Source: a virus. Taken from it: a DNA stretch of 64,000 nucleotides. The notes below the pieces were generated by a model. That model ran no database searches, was not told the origin of the DNA, and saw nothing but the letters and a program-made list of their open reading frames with translations. Below, one piece after another: positions 14,494-22,952 of the stretch. The DNA lies in the IMG/VR virus record IMGVR_UViG_3300043410_000542, positions 1 through 64,000 of that record; one strand, 5' to 3'. The position numbers were made by a program, and so were the translations under genes. Within the stretch, counting starts at the first letter, position 1, and every line of letters starts with the position of its first letter.

Positions 14494-15225
14494 ATGAAAC
14501 TTACAGAATTTAACAACAAATCATCTTTAAACGCCAAGAAGGCTCTTAAAGAACACTTCAACACAACTTTTGAAGTTGACAAGCTAGGTCTTTTTGAGAC
14601 CAAGAAAATGCTTGGCAAAGTCAAGGGCTTGATGAATGAAGCAAAGCAGGGTTCAGTTCAGGGTGAACAAAATCCAGCATACTTGAAGCTAGTATTCATG
14701 GAACAAGCATTGACAAATCACTACGGTGAATTGAAAGCACTTCCAATGTACAACCAACGTATCGTTGTAGAAAACGAGCAAGTTGAGAAGTCACAAGTTG
14801 TTCTAGCAGCCCAAGAAATGGTTGATGCTATGCAAAAGATGGTTGAGCAAGTATCTGACATGTTAGTTAAAGAATTGCCAGCAGTAGTTGACGGTGTTAA
14901 CTCAGAGTTCGGTACAAACGAAGGCGAACAATTCAGCAGCCAAGTAGCAGAAGCATTGACTTCTTTACAAGCAGCTATCACACAATCTAAGACAGGTCTA
15001 CAAGGCGCATTAGGTGTTATCACTGGCGTAGGCGGTGGTGCAGACACTGGCTTCGGAGACACAATGGCTGGTGGCGATATGGGTGCTGACATGGGCGGCG
15101 ACATGGCTGGTGGCGATATGGGTGACGATATGGGTGCTGACATGGGCGGCGAAGAAGATATCGGTGCTGATATCCCAGCAGAAGAACCAGAAGAAGTTCC
15201 AGCAGTAGGCCGCGCAAAGCGTTAA
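14494..15225 (+). CDS. Capsid/prohead-associated protein with Met-Gly-Asp repeat tail
   Basis: Unknown exact role, 243 residues. Residues 1-180 are mainly helical (scaffold-like, e.g. EMVDAMQKMVEQVSDMLV); residues 185-230 are a low-complexity repeat of GGDMGADM-type units followed by an acidic tail. MKLTEFNNKS is compatible with a capsid-targeting N terminus. The pattern of helical body, flexible acidic tail and late promoter suggests a prohead core or internal head protein. The repeat also creates long spurious frames on the other strand, which I discount. Confidence 0.62.
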   Translation: MKLTEFNNKSSLNAKKALKEHFNTTFEVDKLGLFETKKMLGKVKGLMNEAKQGSVQGEQNPAYLKLVFMEQALTNHYGELKALPMYNQRIVVENEQVEKSQVVLAAQEMVDAMQKMVEQVSDMLVKELPAVVDGVNSEFGTNEGEQFSSQVAEALTSLQAAITQSKTGLQGALGVITGVGGGADTGFGDTMAGGDMGADMGGDMAGGDMGDDMGADMGGEEDIGADIPAEEPEEVPAVGRAKR

Positions 15226-15226
15226 T

Positions 15227-15550
15227 ATGAGACTGTTCGAATTCAGTGATGCTGATCCGTTACGTGTGAAGTTGGTTGCGGTTGCTAGCCAACTTCAATC
15301 TACTAGCGAGCCGATGTCCACTGATGAATTCTTAACTGTTTTAAACAAGAACGGTATCAGCTTAGACAAAACAGATTTGTTTGATATCGTTCAAAAAGAA
15401 CCCTTAAAGAACGTTGTAGCTAACATCAATGATGATGAAGTTATCTTTAAAGGACAAGAAGGTGATGTAACTCAAGGGGCAGAACAACAACCCGACGAGA
15501 ACGAACGAATACGACAGCAACTGGCAAGCAAACAAGCTGGTAAAATGTAA
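15227..15550 (+). CDS. Small capsid-associated candidate with CTS-like N terminus
   Basis: Unknown function, 107 residues. MRLFEFSDADP fits the Met-basic-x-x-Glu-Phe pattern seen at the start of several proteins in this window. A small helical domain (residues 10-80) is followed by a Gln/Glu-rich flexible tail. It starts one base after the previous stop and so is co-expressed with it. Confidence 0.58.
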   Translation: MRLFEFSDADPLRVKLVAVASQLQSTSEPMSTDEFLTVLNKNGISLDKTDLFDIVQKEPLKNVVANINDDEVIFKGQEGDVTQGAEQQPDENERIRQQLASKQAGKM

Positions 15551-15559
15551 CCAAAACGA

Positions 15560-15588
15560 TTGTACTACAGAGAAATTTGTAGTACAAT
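15560..15588 (+). promoter_or_regulatory. Sigma70-like promoter inside a perfect dyad, leaderless
   Basis: TTGTAC (15560-15565), 17-base spacer, TACAAT (15583-15588), six bases before ATG 15595. The promoter sits inside the perfect inverted repeat ATTGTACTAC...GTAGTACAAT (15559-15588, ten-base arms), so a dimeric repressor could cover both boxes. The dyad could alternatively act as a weak terminator for the upstream gene. Confidence 0.62.
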
Positions 15589-15594
15589 TTCCAT

Positions 15595-16281
15595 ATGTAC
15601 ATACCAGATAAATTTATATACGAAGCGATTAAGCGTGTAGACACGCCCGAAGGTAGACGTTATGCTACACCGGACGGACAGAAGCTACCCTCAGTAACAA
15701 CAATACTTTCAGCGACACAGCCCGAAGAAAAGAAACAAGCACTACAACAATGGCGCAATCGGGTAGGACACGCTAAAGCACAAGAAATCACAACAGAAGC
15801 CGCAGGACGCGGTACAAGAATGCACAAGTTTTTGGAAGATTGGATCAAGACAGGAGAATTAAGTGCGTCAGGCTCTAACCCATACAGTATCCAAAGTCAC
15901 AAGATGGCTGACTCAATTATCCGTCAAGGCTTGGCTCAATGTAGCGAGTTCTGGGGTACAGAAGTTCCGTTATACTTCCCTAGTGTCTATGCTGGAACTA
16001 CTGATTTGGTCGGCGTCCATGATGGTAGTGAATCTATCATGGATCATAAGCAGACTAATAAACCCAAGAAACGAGAGTGGATTGATGACTACTTTATCCA
16101 ACTTGCGGCTTATGCAACAGCGCATAATGAACTTCACGGAACGAAAATCCGTAAAGGAGTTATTTTTATGTGTGACCCGAACGCTGTGTACCAAGAGTTC
16201 ATCATAGAGGGTACTGAATTCGACCACTATCAAAACGAGTGGTACAAGAAGCTAGAACAGTACTACTTACAGTTCGTATAA
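15595..16281 (+). CDS. PD-(D/E)XK exonuclease, MGME1/RecB-like
   Basis: Predicted single-strand DNA exonuclease of the Cas4/RecB/MGME1 type, 228 residues. It shows PSVTTILSATQP near the N terminus, GRGTRMHKFLEDW (helix with the conserved His), then the catalytic core AGTTDLVGVHDGSESIMDHK with Asp...Asp-x-Lys, and QLAAYATAHNE, which is the Q-x-x-x-Y motif. No Fe-S cysteine cluster is visible. The promoter is sigma70-like, in line with a role in early DNA metabolism or recombination, although its neighbours are late genes. Confidence 0.8.
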   Translation: MYIPDKFIYEAIKRVDTPEGRRYATPDGQKLPSVTTILSATQPEEKKQALQQWRNRVGHAKAQEITTEAAGRGTRMHKFLEDWIKTGELSASGSNPYSIQSHKMADSIIRQGLAQCSEFWGTEVPLYFPSVYAGTTDLVGVHDGSESIMDHKQTNKPKKREWIDDYFIQLAAYATAHNELHGTKIRKGVIFMCDPNAVYQEFIIEGTEFDHYQNEWYKKLEQYYLQFV

Positions 16282-16283
16282 AA

Positions 16284-16292
16284 CGATAAATA
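16284..16292 (+). promoter_or_regulatory. Late promoter
   Basis: CGATAAATA, 21 bases before ATG 16314. Confidence 0.68.
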
Positions 16293-16313
16293 GTATAATC
16301 AACGGATTATACT

Positions 16314-18077
16314 ATGGCAATCGTACAAATATCAAAGATTCAGCACAGAACTGGTGCAAACATCGACCTACCCCAACTAGACGAAGGGGAATTAGGTTTC
16401 TCTACTGACGAACAAAAATTGTTCATTGGTAATGATCCTATCCTTTATCCTGTGCCCGAAGGGGAAACAACTACTCAGTTAGAAATTCTAACTGAAGTTT
16501 CTAATCTAGACCACGCTAAGATTACAGGGTCAGCCAACACAGAACTACAAATTACTAGCCCTAAGATAGGTCAAGTGTTAGTTTTAGATGGAAGCAGTTC
16601 AACTTTAGTCGGCAATAAGTGGGTTAACTGGTCAGGTAACCTGCTTGGTAACGGCGCATTACATAGCAATAACAAATTACATTTAGGTGCCCCTGCTAAT
16701 ATTCAAATTACAGGAGGCATGAACGGTGGTGTGTTGTCTACTGACGGAGCCGGTAATCTATATTGGACTACTGTAGCAGGTGGTAGCGGAGACGGTTTAC
16801 CTGCTCAAAACAACAACGGTGGTAACTACTTAATCACTAACGGCACAGTCGCAACATGGGGTAATGTATTCACTGACATTCACTTTGCCCCTGCTGTTCG
16901 TTCTAACATCAGTATAACAGACAGCGGCGGCGATGGTGGATTGTCGTATAACAGCACATCCGGTGTAATCACATACACTGGTCCTAGCGCAAGCGAAGCA
17001 AGAGCACACTTTAGTGCAGGCACCGGTGTAACATATGATACTGCTAATGGTGAATTCAGTATCGCACAAGATGTATCGGCTACAGCATCACCTACATTTG
17101 ATAACTTAACATTGAGCAATGTAACTGTTAGTGGATTGTACCAAGTAGATGATCCTCAAGCAGAAGTTCCTACAGTACGAAACGGTATTGTTTACAACAA
17201 CAACTCAAACACTTTAGCTACTAATAACGAGTTCTACTACCAAAGTTCAGTGTTGCACGTAGGCAAAGTTGAAACATTAGAAACAATTACAACCGGTACT
17301 ACATTCAAGATAGCAAACATTGACAACTCAACCAAAGCGCCTAATGATCCAGGCTTCAAGGGGGAAATCTGCTGGGATGCAAACTATATCTATGTTTGTA
17401 CTGAGGGTGACGGATTTACAGCAACATGGGAAAAAGTTGAATTGGGTTCTACTGTGTCAAGTGGCGGCAGCGGCTTCAGTGGTAGTTATAACGACTTGAC
17501 TGACACACCGACACTATTCAGTGGTAGTTATAACGATTTGACTGACACACCGGTATTGTTTGATGGTGCTTATTCTAGTTTAACGGGTACACCGACGCTA
17601 TTCAGTGGTAGTTATAACGACTTGACTGACACACCAACATTATTCAGTGGTAGTTATCTAGACTTAAGTAATACACCAACTATTCCATCTAAGACTAGCG
17701 ATTTGTCTAATGATAGTGGATTTGTCACTGGTGCAGCCGGATCAAACACCCAAATTCAGTATAACATCGACGGTGCATTTAGCTCATCATCTAAGTTGAC
17801 ATTTGATCCAGATTACGGTGGCGGCGCATTAACTGCACCATATATCCATGCAAATGGTTTTGGTGGACTTGAAGTTACAAATAGTGCTAATATTTACGGT
17901 AACATGAATGTCAATGGAAATATTCAGGTAGGTGAGGCAGCAAACGTTCCTAATTTGAATTTAAAGTGGAATGGTGGCGCAAATACATTCAGAATATTTG
18001 CAAACATCGACGGGGTATTCTTAGAAGATACTAGTGACCATACCTTCTTCCGGTTCACATTAACCGCAGTGGTTTGA
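16314..18077 (+). CDS. Tail fibre / receptor-binding-type protein
   Basis: 587 residues. The N terminus (IQHRTGANIDLPQLDEGELG, then FSTDEQKLFIGND) matches the short beta domain that opens many phage fibre and tropism-determinant proteins. The centre is beta-rich. Residues about 388-458 hold five copies of a 14-residue unit of type FSGSYNDLTDTPTL, a common fibre shaft repeat. The C-terminal 120 residues (YGGGALTAPYIHANGFGG onwards) may be a beta-helix tip. Late promoter upstream. Likely binds the host surface; the receptor is unknown. Confidence 0.75.
   Translation: MAIVQISKIQHRTGANIDLPQLDEGELGFSTDEQKLFIGNDPILYPVPEGETTTQLEILTEVSNLDHAKITGSANTELQITSPKIGQVLVLDGSSSTLVGNKWVNWSGNLLGNGALHSNNKLHLGAPANIQITGGMNGGVLSTDGAGNLYWTTVAGGSGDGLPAQNNNGGNYLITNGTVATWGNVFTDIHFAPAVRSNISITDSGGDGGLSYNSTSGVITYTGPSASEARAHFSAGTGVTYDTANGEFSIAQDVSATASPTFDNLTLSNVTVSGLYQVDDPQAEVPTVRNGIVYNNNSNTLATNNEFYYQSSVLHVGKVETLETITTGTTFKIANIDNSTKAPNDPGFKGEICWDANYIYVCTEGDGFTATWEKVELGSTVSSGGSGFSGSYNDLTDTPTLFSGSYNDLTDTPVLFDGAYSSLTGTPTLFSGSYNDLTDTPTLFSGSYLDLSNTPTIPSKTSDLSNDSGFVTGAAGSNTQIQYNIDGAFSSSSKLTFDPDYGGGALTAPYIHANGFGGLEVTNSANIYGNMNVNGNIQVGEAANVPNLNLKWNGGANTFRIFANIDGVFLEDTSDHTFFRFTLTAVV
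17475..17690 (+). repeat. 42-bp in-frame repeats (fibre shaft)
   Basis: Five tandem copies of a 42-base unit encoding FSGSYNDLTDTPTL-type sequences, three nearly identical and two diverged (FDGAYSSLTGTP, FSGSYLDLSNTP). The unit is a multiple of three, so copy number can change without a frameshift. Confidence 0.8.
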
Positions 18078-18083
18078 TAAATA
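18075..18083 (+). promoter_or_regulatory. Late promoter with 80-base structured leader
   Basis: TGATAAATA overlapping the stop of the fibre gene. The following leader to ATG 18164 can form two hairpins, CTCT-taattg-AGAG (about 18093-18106) and GCAGT-aagcc-ACTGC (about 18112-18126), before AAAGGAAAAC. Long leaders are unusual in this genome. Confidence 0.6.
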
Positions 18084-18163
18084 CTATGTTCGCTCTTAAT
18101 TGAGAGTTTATGCAGTAAGCCACTGCGTAGGCCTAGAACGCCAATCATTTAAAGGAAAACAAA

Positions 18164-19369
18164 ATGGCAAGAAGTTTAAACAAAAAATATTTCGGTAACC
18201 GTAACCTCGGTACGTCAGGTACATCTGATAACGCTATCGGCGGTGAAGGTGTAGCAGCAGTTACAATTACGGCTGAAGGTTCATATACATCAGCATTACC
18301 AACAGCAACATTCTCAACACCAGACTTACCGGGCGGTGTTCGTGCTACTGGTGTAGTTCATGGTCATGCATTGTCAGCCGTTGCAACAGCAGCTGGTTCT
18401 GGCTATAACTTGGGTGATGTATTAACGCCAGCAAGTACTGGTACATATACAGTAGGTTCTACTTTCACCGTTACTGGTTTAACAGTAACAGGTATCACAC
18501 TTAACAACGGTGGTACAGCTAATGACCCTAATGACGAATTCACATTTGCTATCGCTGGTTTCGCAACTCCATTGAGAGTTCGTGTCACAGCAGCATCAGG
18601 TGGCACTGCTACAGCAGTCACTATCGTTAACGGTGGTGTATGGACAGCAGGCGCATTGCCAACTAACACTATCGGTATGACTCGTACTCAAGTAGTTGCA
18701 GGTCAAGACATGAATGGTCAAGGTCTACAAGTTAACATCACCGGATGGGGTGTTGCTACAGTTGCAGTTGCTAACCAAGGTAACTACACTGCTATTACAG
18801 GCGGTGCAAAAGCTACTACTGTTTCTCCAGCAGGCGGCACAGGTTCTACATTGACTGTTACTTACGGTGTTAGTGGTGTTGAGCCAAGCGAAAAAGGTTC
18901 TGGTTATACATCAGCAGCAGACGCAGCAGTTACATTCAGCGCAGGCGCAGCAGCAGGTACAGCAGTATTGACTACTGATTCAGGTGTATTATCTCCAAGC
19001 AATAATGACCAAGGTCAAAACGCTAGCAATAACCAAGAAAACGCAATCGTTCCTTATGCTAAGACAACTTCAGGTGGTACAAGCAAGCCAGCAGACATTA
19101 TTCGTCAAGTTGGTGCACGCCGCTTCAAAGTTAAAACAGCAGACGGTACAGCTATTTGCGAACTAAAAGGTTCAGCAGTTTCAGCAGAAGGTGAAATGAC
19201 TATCACTGCTACTGACAGTGCAGGTGGTACATACTTTGTAACAAAGATTGGTGGTCGTAAGGCTACTGTAACTCGTGGTACAGGCACACAGTTCGCTACT
19301 GATTCAGCAGTTCAATGGACATTCGATGCTCCAACATTGAATACAACTGTTAAAATCAACAACGCTTAA
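18164..19369 (+). CDS. Abundant virion protein candidate with GSGY beta domains
   Basis: 401 residues, very rich in Gly, Ala, Thr and Val and almost wholly beta. It contains modules of the form GSGYNLGD...LNNGGTANDPNDEFTF (residues 70-130) and GVEPSEKGSGYTSAADAAV. These resemble a segment inserted in the tail sheath (30418-30630). The C-terminal ADIIRQVGARRFKVKTADGT and IGGRKATVTRGTG form a separate conserved domain. Own late promoter, structured leader and strong terminator suggest high expression, for example as a head decoration protein. That role is inference. Confidence 0.58.
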   Translation: MARSLNKKYFGNRNLGTSGTSDNAIGGEGVAAVTITAEGSYTSALPTATFSTPDLPGGVRATGVVHGHALSAVATAAGSGYNLGDVLTPASTGTYTVGSTFTVTGLTVTGITLNNGGTANDPNDEFTFAIAGFATPLRVRVTAASGGTATAVTIVNGGVWTAGALPTNTIGMTRTQVVAGQDMNGQGLQVNITGWGVATVAVANQGNYTAITGGAKATTVSPAGGTGSTLTVTYGVSGVEPSEKGSGYTSAADAAVTFSAGAAAGTAVLTTDSGVLSPSNNDQGQNASNNQENAIVPYAKTTSGGTSKPADIIRQVGARRFKVKTADGTAICELKGSAVSAEGEMTITATDSAGGTYFVTKIGGRKATVTRGTGTQFATDSAVQWTFDAPTLNTTVKINNA

Positions 19370-19390
19370 TATTTTTAAGCCCAACAAAAA

Positions 19391-19411
19391 AGCCGCTATG
19401 CGGCTTTTTTT
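19391..19411. terminator. Bidirectional rho-independent terminator
   Basis: AGCCGC-TAT-GCGGCT flanked by A6 on the left and T7 on the right, between the convergent genes ending at 19369 (+) and 19396 (-). It serves both strands; the minus-strand Nudix stop codon lies in the hairpin. Confidence 0.88.
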
Positions 19412-19812
19412 ATTAGTTGTTGTAGCTTGTCAATTACTACATCAAAGTTTACTGTGTTAAACAATCCCGGATGCATCGGCTTGGGGTAACTTTTAAATTC
19501 AACCCATGCGTAACCACAATGTTCATGGTTTAACGTTGGCATGAATTCTTCATTCAACATACAGAAGAATGTGTGATATGTAAATGAGTTATTTACAAAC
19601 TTCTGAATGGGTACTATTTTTGCTTCAGGTGGAAAGAAACCTACTTCTTCTAAACACTCACGTTCGATGCCTTCGAACAATGTTTCTCCGTCCTCGACTT
19701 TGCCACCGGGTATACCCCAGTTGCTACTGTTCTTGTCATTTCTTAGTAAGTAAAGGAATCTTTGTGTGTTACTTGCGTAGAAAAAGATTCCTGCCGATAC
19801 ATTCTCTTTCAT
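19396..19812 (-). CDS. Nudix hydrolase
   Basis: Hydrolyses a nucleoside diphosphate linked to another group; substrate unknown. 138 residues. The Nudix box G37-x5-E43-x7-R51-E-C-L-E-E-V-G58 is complete, with the metal-binding REXXEE core. It is preceded by NWGIPGG. T4 also carries a Nudix enzyme (NudE, ADP-ribose/Ap3A hydrolase), but this protein cannot be assigned to that subfamily by eye. It lies downstream of gp15 on the minus strand; an 18-base dyad (19815-19832) lies between them. Confidence 0.85.
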   Translation of the reverse strand: MKENVSAGIFFYASNTQRFLYLLRNDKNSSNWGIPGGKVEDGETLFEGIERECLEEVGFFPPEAKIVPIQKFVNNSFTYHTFFCMLNEEFMPTLNHEHCGYAWVEFKSYPKPMHPGLFNTVNFDVVIDKLQQLIKKAA

Positions 19813-19831
19813 ATACTATGATTTATCATAG

Positions 19832-21190
19832 TTAGATGACGATAGAATAATCTCCTGCTTCATAGAAGCCTTCGTATGACTTTACCCATACTCTATCAGC
19901 GTAACGATATTGAATACCGCTAGTTAAGTTTCTTACGTATTCAACTGAAGAAACCTCAGCACTATTGAATGCAACAGTCCAAGCACCGCCGTTGAATTCA
20001 ATGATATCGTTTGCACTAGCATTTAGATGACCCCATGCACCAGTCACATCAGATATGATATCTTCAACTAAGAGATAACGTTGTCCGTTTGATGATTCAG
20101 GTAGTCCTTGACCAGGACCTTTTGTGTGAGGATTGATAACACTGTCTACTGGATCTAGTGTATTCTGAGGTAGTGTGTCTGGATCAATAGTATATACTAA
20201 CAAGCGGTCATCGGTTGGATTGAAGTTGATAGTACCTACAATATCCGTATCCATGTAAGGATTTTGTAACCAAATCTGACTGACGCCCGGTTTGACGGTG
20301 CCGTATACGTTCAGTACACTAGACCAAAATACAGAAGTATCAGGGTTAGTCGGATCTTCGGGTGTATTATTACTCGGAGATAGAACTTCTGTAGCCGGTA
20401 AGATTTGTAGACTGTTGCCAATCAACAACAACTTATACCCGTATGGCGTAATCTTTTGTCTAGTACCTAACAACAAGTCATCATCTTGCATATCTGTGAT
20501 AGCATTGCCTTGGAAGATACTTGCGATAATCTTGTGAATGACACCGAGTTTTCTAACCTTAGCTGAACTACTGATCCAGATAGGCATGTAGAACTTCCAA
20601 CTCATAATGTCAACTGCATTGCCTGTACCGGTAGGGATACTGCGTGAACTAAATGTGATACCATCTTGATATACGACTGATAGTGATGTCCAATCAATGA
20701 AGTTGTCAGTGGATTGAATCTCCATAGCAGGGTTAAACAATACACCAATCTGTTCAATCAACTCTAGTTTTTGCTGATAGTTAGTAGTCCAGAAATCAAC
20801 CGTGATACTTAGTTTGTATGGAACAGGCATGATACGTTCAATCGTAAATGCTTGTCCTTGTGTTTGTTCATATGTTTGTGAATCAGAATTGTAAGTGCGT
20901 TGACGAACATTCAACTTGTCAACGAAGTACGGGTCTTGAGTTCTAGTCTGTTCGTAATCTAAACCTGTAATGTAATAAGTGATTAAAGGTGCGCTAGGTA
21001 AACTGCTAGGACTGTTATTAGCAATGACAGTCTGCGCCATGCGACTTGAATCACCGTACTGGACAGGAACTCTAACAAGAATATCATTACCTGCAGGATC
21101 TTTGCCTTTAGTAACTTGCCAATCACTAAAGATACGTGCGAATTGAATTAAGAACCTACGTATCTGGTTATCGTAAAAGTGTTGTGCCAT
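19832..21190 (-). CDS. 15: Tail completion / sheath stabilisation protein, gp15-like
   Basis: Terminates the tail tube and sheath and links the tail to the neck. 452 residues, against 272 for T4 gp15. The N-terminal match is clear: FYDNQIRRFLIQFARIFSDW then VRVPVQYGD aligns with T4 FYNSSFRRYATLMGDLFSNI and IRVPITYAS. PVPYKLSITVDFWTTNYQQK with LFNPAMEIQ corresponds to the T4 segment before NTTMYE. The extra 180 C-terminal residues have no T4 counterpart. It is transcribed with gp14, opposite to gp13 and the rest of the tail genes. Confidence 0.82.
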   Translation of the reverse strand: MAQHFYDNQIRRFLIQFARIFSDWQVTKGKDPAGNDILVRVPVQYGDSSRMAQTVIANNSPSSLPSAPLITYYITGLDYEQTRTQDPYFVDKLNVRQRTYNSDSQTYEQTQGQAFTIERIMPVPYKLSITVDFWTTNYQQKLELIEQIGVLFNPAMEIQSTDNFIDWTSLSVVYQDGITFSSRSIPTGTGNAVDIMSWKFYMPIWISSSAKVRKLGVIHKIIASIFQGNAITDMQDDDLLLGTRQKITPYGYKLLLIGNSLQILPATEVLSPSNNTPEDPTNPDTSVFWSSVLNVYGTVKPGVSQIWLQNPYMDTDIVGTINFNPTDDRLLVYTIDPDTLPQNTLDPVDSVINPHTKGPGQGLPESSNGQRYLLVEDIISDVTGAWGHLNASANDIIEFNGGAWTVAFNSAEVSSVEYVRNLTSGIQYRYADRVWVKSYEGFYEAGDYSIVI

Positions 21191-21193
21191 TGT

Positions 21194-22849
21194 TTAGTCT
21201 GCTTGTATTTTGAAAATTTGTGACAATGCTTGTTTCTCTGGCATTGTTGTACCATCTGTGCGTACAGTAACGTTGCTGTTGTTGATGAAACTTGCTCTTA
21301 GTGACTTGTCATCCTCACCTAACGCTGTACCTGTACGTACATTCTCGCTAATCTTGACCCACAATGTACCACTCCAGCGGAATAGTTGTTGCGGTAAGTA
21401 ATCTGTTCTTAAGAAGTAATCACCTGATTTTGGATTACTTGGGAATGTTATTCCTGAACCCATCGGCAATCCGTTAGGTGCAGCAGCATCTCCTACCAAA
21501 TAACCACGTGTATAACCGAAGCCACGTGGAGTGAATCTAGCAACGAAGTGATATCTTGGATCAGTATCAGCACGATAGTCCATGATATCTTTGATGATAG
21601 TACCGTCAAATCCCGGTTGTGTTGGATCTTGATCGGCTTCTGAATACTCGTTATCAGTAGTACCGTATGGTCCAGTTACTTCACCCAATGGCTCTAACGT
21701 TAATGCAAGAGTTGGTGCAACTTGTCCTGAACCTGAATCTGTGGTAGTAGGTGCAATAGAACCCAACTTCAAACTGACCTTTACTAAGCTATTCAACTGA
21801 GTAAAGTCAGAGTCGGCAGTCATATCCCAAATAGACTTCATTTGTTCTGGTGATATACGAACTGCAGGAGCTTTGTTTTTATATCCAGGTGACTCCATCA
21901 TCGTAACTAAGCCAGATGGTAGTGTAGGAGAACCCTTTAAGTAAACAACGTTAACTGAGTTAACTGGTTTGTTGTTGTCATCTAATGGAGCAACGTATAA
22001 TTGAGTACGGTCATATCCTGATGCTGGTAGTAAACGTGCAGCCTCAGCAATCGCAGCATCATTGATTTCAATGTTCTTGTTGTAACGACCTAGAATGTCT
22101 GCTAAGTTGTCAGCAGTATCTAACTCCCAGTATGTGTCGTCAGGAGGAGGTGTGTCGATCGGCGTATCAATCTTAGCAATGTAAGTTTTATCACCGAACG
22201 TAATAGCGTACCCTTGAGGATACATTGTTGTGTTATTCCAGTCACCCAAATAGTTGTCTTTGTTAGTTGGTTGTGAAAGGATACTACTGAATTCTTGACT
22301 ATCAACTAGCGGCTCGCATTTGATACGCCACAAGTGAGGATACCATGTTTGACTAAAGCCTTCACTAGCAAAGTTACCATCTGTAACTTGATAATATCTA
22401 CGCAATGCGACAGGAATAGTTTCGTTCAATGGATGAAAGTCTGTCAAGTGCGGCAATTCTAGAACGTCACCGACCATCAACTTACGTCCTATAGTTTCAA
22501 TCATTTCGTTATAATGGATCGTGATGAAAATAATGTCGTTGTTTAAGAACAAACCAAACTGACTCAAATCGAAGTCTAGGTTTTGAACGTTATAGTGACC
22601 TCTGATTCTATAGATATCAGGTGCATACTTGCGGTCACGATTTTCGAGGAACAATAGATCCTGAATGTTAGTAGGGTCTAGTTGGTCATAAGCAGGTTGC
22701 GTAAGATCGGGTCCACTTGTACCGGGAACACCTAGATACTTGTGAACGTACAAATCTGTACCACCCACAGTGAATTGCTCTTTGATTAAGCGGTCAAAGA
22801 ACTTGTAATCATTGGATTTTTTGTCGCGGTAAAGTGATAATCTTGGCAT
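21194..22849 (-). CDS. 14: Neck protein, gp14-like
   Basis: Joins the filled head to the tail together with gp13. 551 residues, about twice T4 gp14 (256). Family-type features are the N-terminal LIKEQFTVGGTDLYVHKY, then LDFDLSQFGLFLNNDIIF and KLMVGDVLELPHL, followed by LWRIKCEPLVDSQEFSSIL. The remainder (about residues 240-551) is beta-rich and holds YLVGDAAAPNGLPMGSG and a C-terminal putative Ig-like or chain region. It precedes gp15 by three bases. The identity rests on pattern and on the adjacent gp15, so it is less certain than that of gp15. Confidence 0.72.
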   Translation of the reverse strand: MPRLSLYRDKKSNDYKFFDRLIKEQFTVGGTDLYVHKYLGVPGTSGPDLTQPAYDQLDPTNIQDLLFLENRDRKYAPDIYRIRGHYNVQNLDFDLSQFGLFLNNDIIFITIHYNEMIETIGRKLMVGDVLELPHLTDFHPLNETIPVALRRYYQVTDGNFASEGFSQTWYPHLWRIKCEPLVDSQEFSSILSQPTNKDNYLGDWNNTTMYPQGYAITFGDKTYIAKIDTPIDTPPPDDTYWELDTADNLADILGRYNKNIEINDAAIAEAARLLPASGYDRTQLYVAPLDDNNKPVNSVNVVYLKGSPTLPSGLVTMMESPGYKNKAPAVRISPEQMKSIWDMTADSDFTQLNSLVKVSLKLGSIAPTTTDSGSGQVAPTLALTLEPLGEVTGPYGTTDNEYSEADQDPTQPGFDGTIIKDIMDYRADTDPRYHFVARFTPRGFGYTRGYLVGDAAAPNGLPMGSGITFPSNPKSGDYFLRTDYLPQQLFRWSGTLWVKISENVRTGTALGEDDKSLRASFINNSNVTVRTDGTTMPEKQALSQIFKIQAD

Positions 22850-22856
22850 AGTCTAT

Positions 22857-22864
22857 TATTTATC
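22857..22864 (-). promoter_or_regulatory. Late promoter, minus strand
   Basis: Reads GATAAATA on the minus strand, seven bases before the gp14 start at 22849. It drives gp14, gp15 and Nudix as one minus-strand late unit. Confidence 0.68.
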
Positions 22865-22898
22865 GTACCCGTAAGTGAAAAGTACTACTTTTTAGGTG

Positions 22899-22927
22899 TT
22901 GACAAATAATGGAAACTCATATATAAT
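22899..22927 (+). promoter_or_regulatory. Consensus sigma70 promoter
   Basis: TTGACA (22899-22904), exactly 17 bases, TATAAT (22922-22927): a perfect match to the host vegetative consensus. A normal leader with AGGAG precedes ATG 22953. Expected to be a strong early promoter for the 22953-25788 gene group. Confidence 0.85.
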
Positions 22928-22952
22928 TACTGTATTGTTAATAGGAGAACGT

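Noticed and set aside
14721-15217. Long minus-strand frames opposite the Met-Gly-Asp repeat
   Set aside because: Low-complexity shadow of the plus-strand repeat; no ribosome site and a Pro/Ser-only composition.
17475-17690. Regular 42-base repeats that could suggest a CRISPR-like array
   Set aside because: The repeats are contiguous, in frame and encode fibre shaft units; there are no spacers.
19815-19832. Dyad ACTATGAT-TT-ATCATAGT between gp15 and Nudix as a promoter
   Set aside because: A TATGAT box exists on the minus strand but no acceptable -35 partner; kept only as a note in the Nudix entry.
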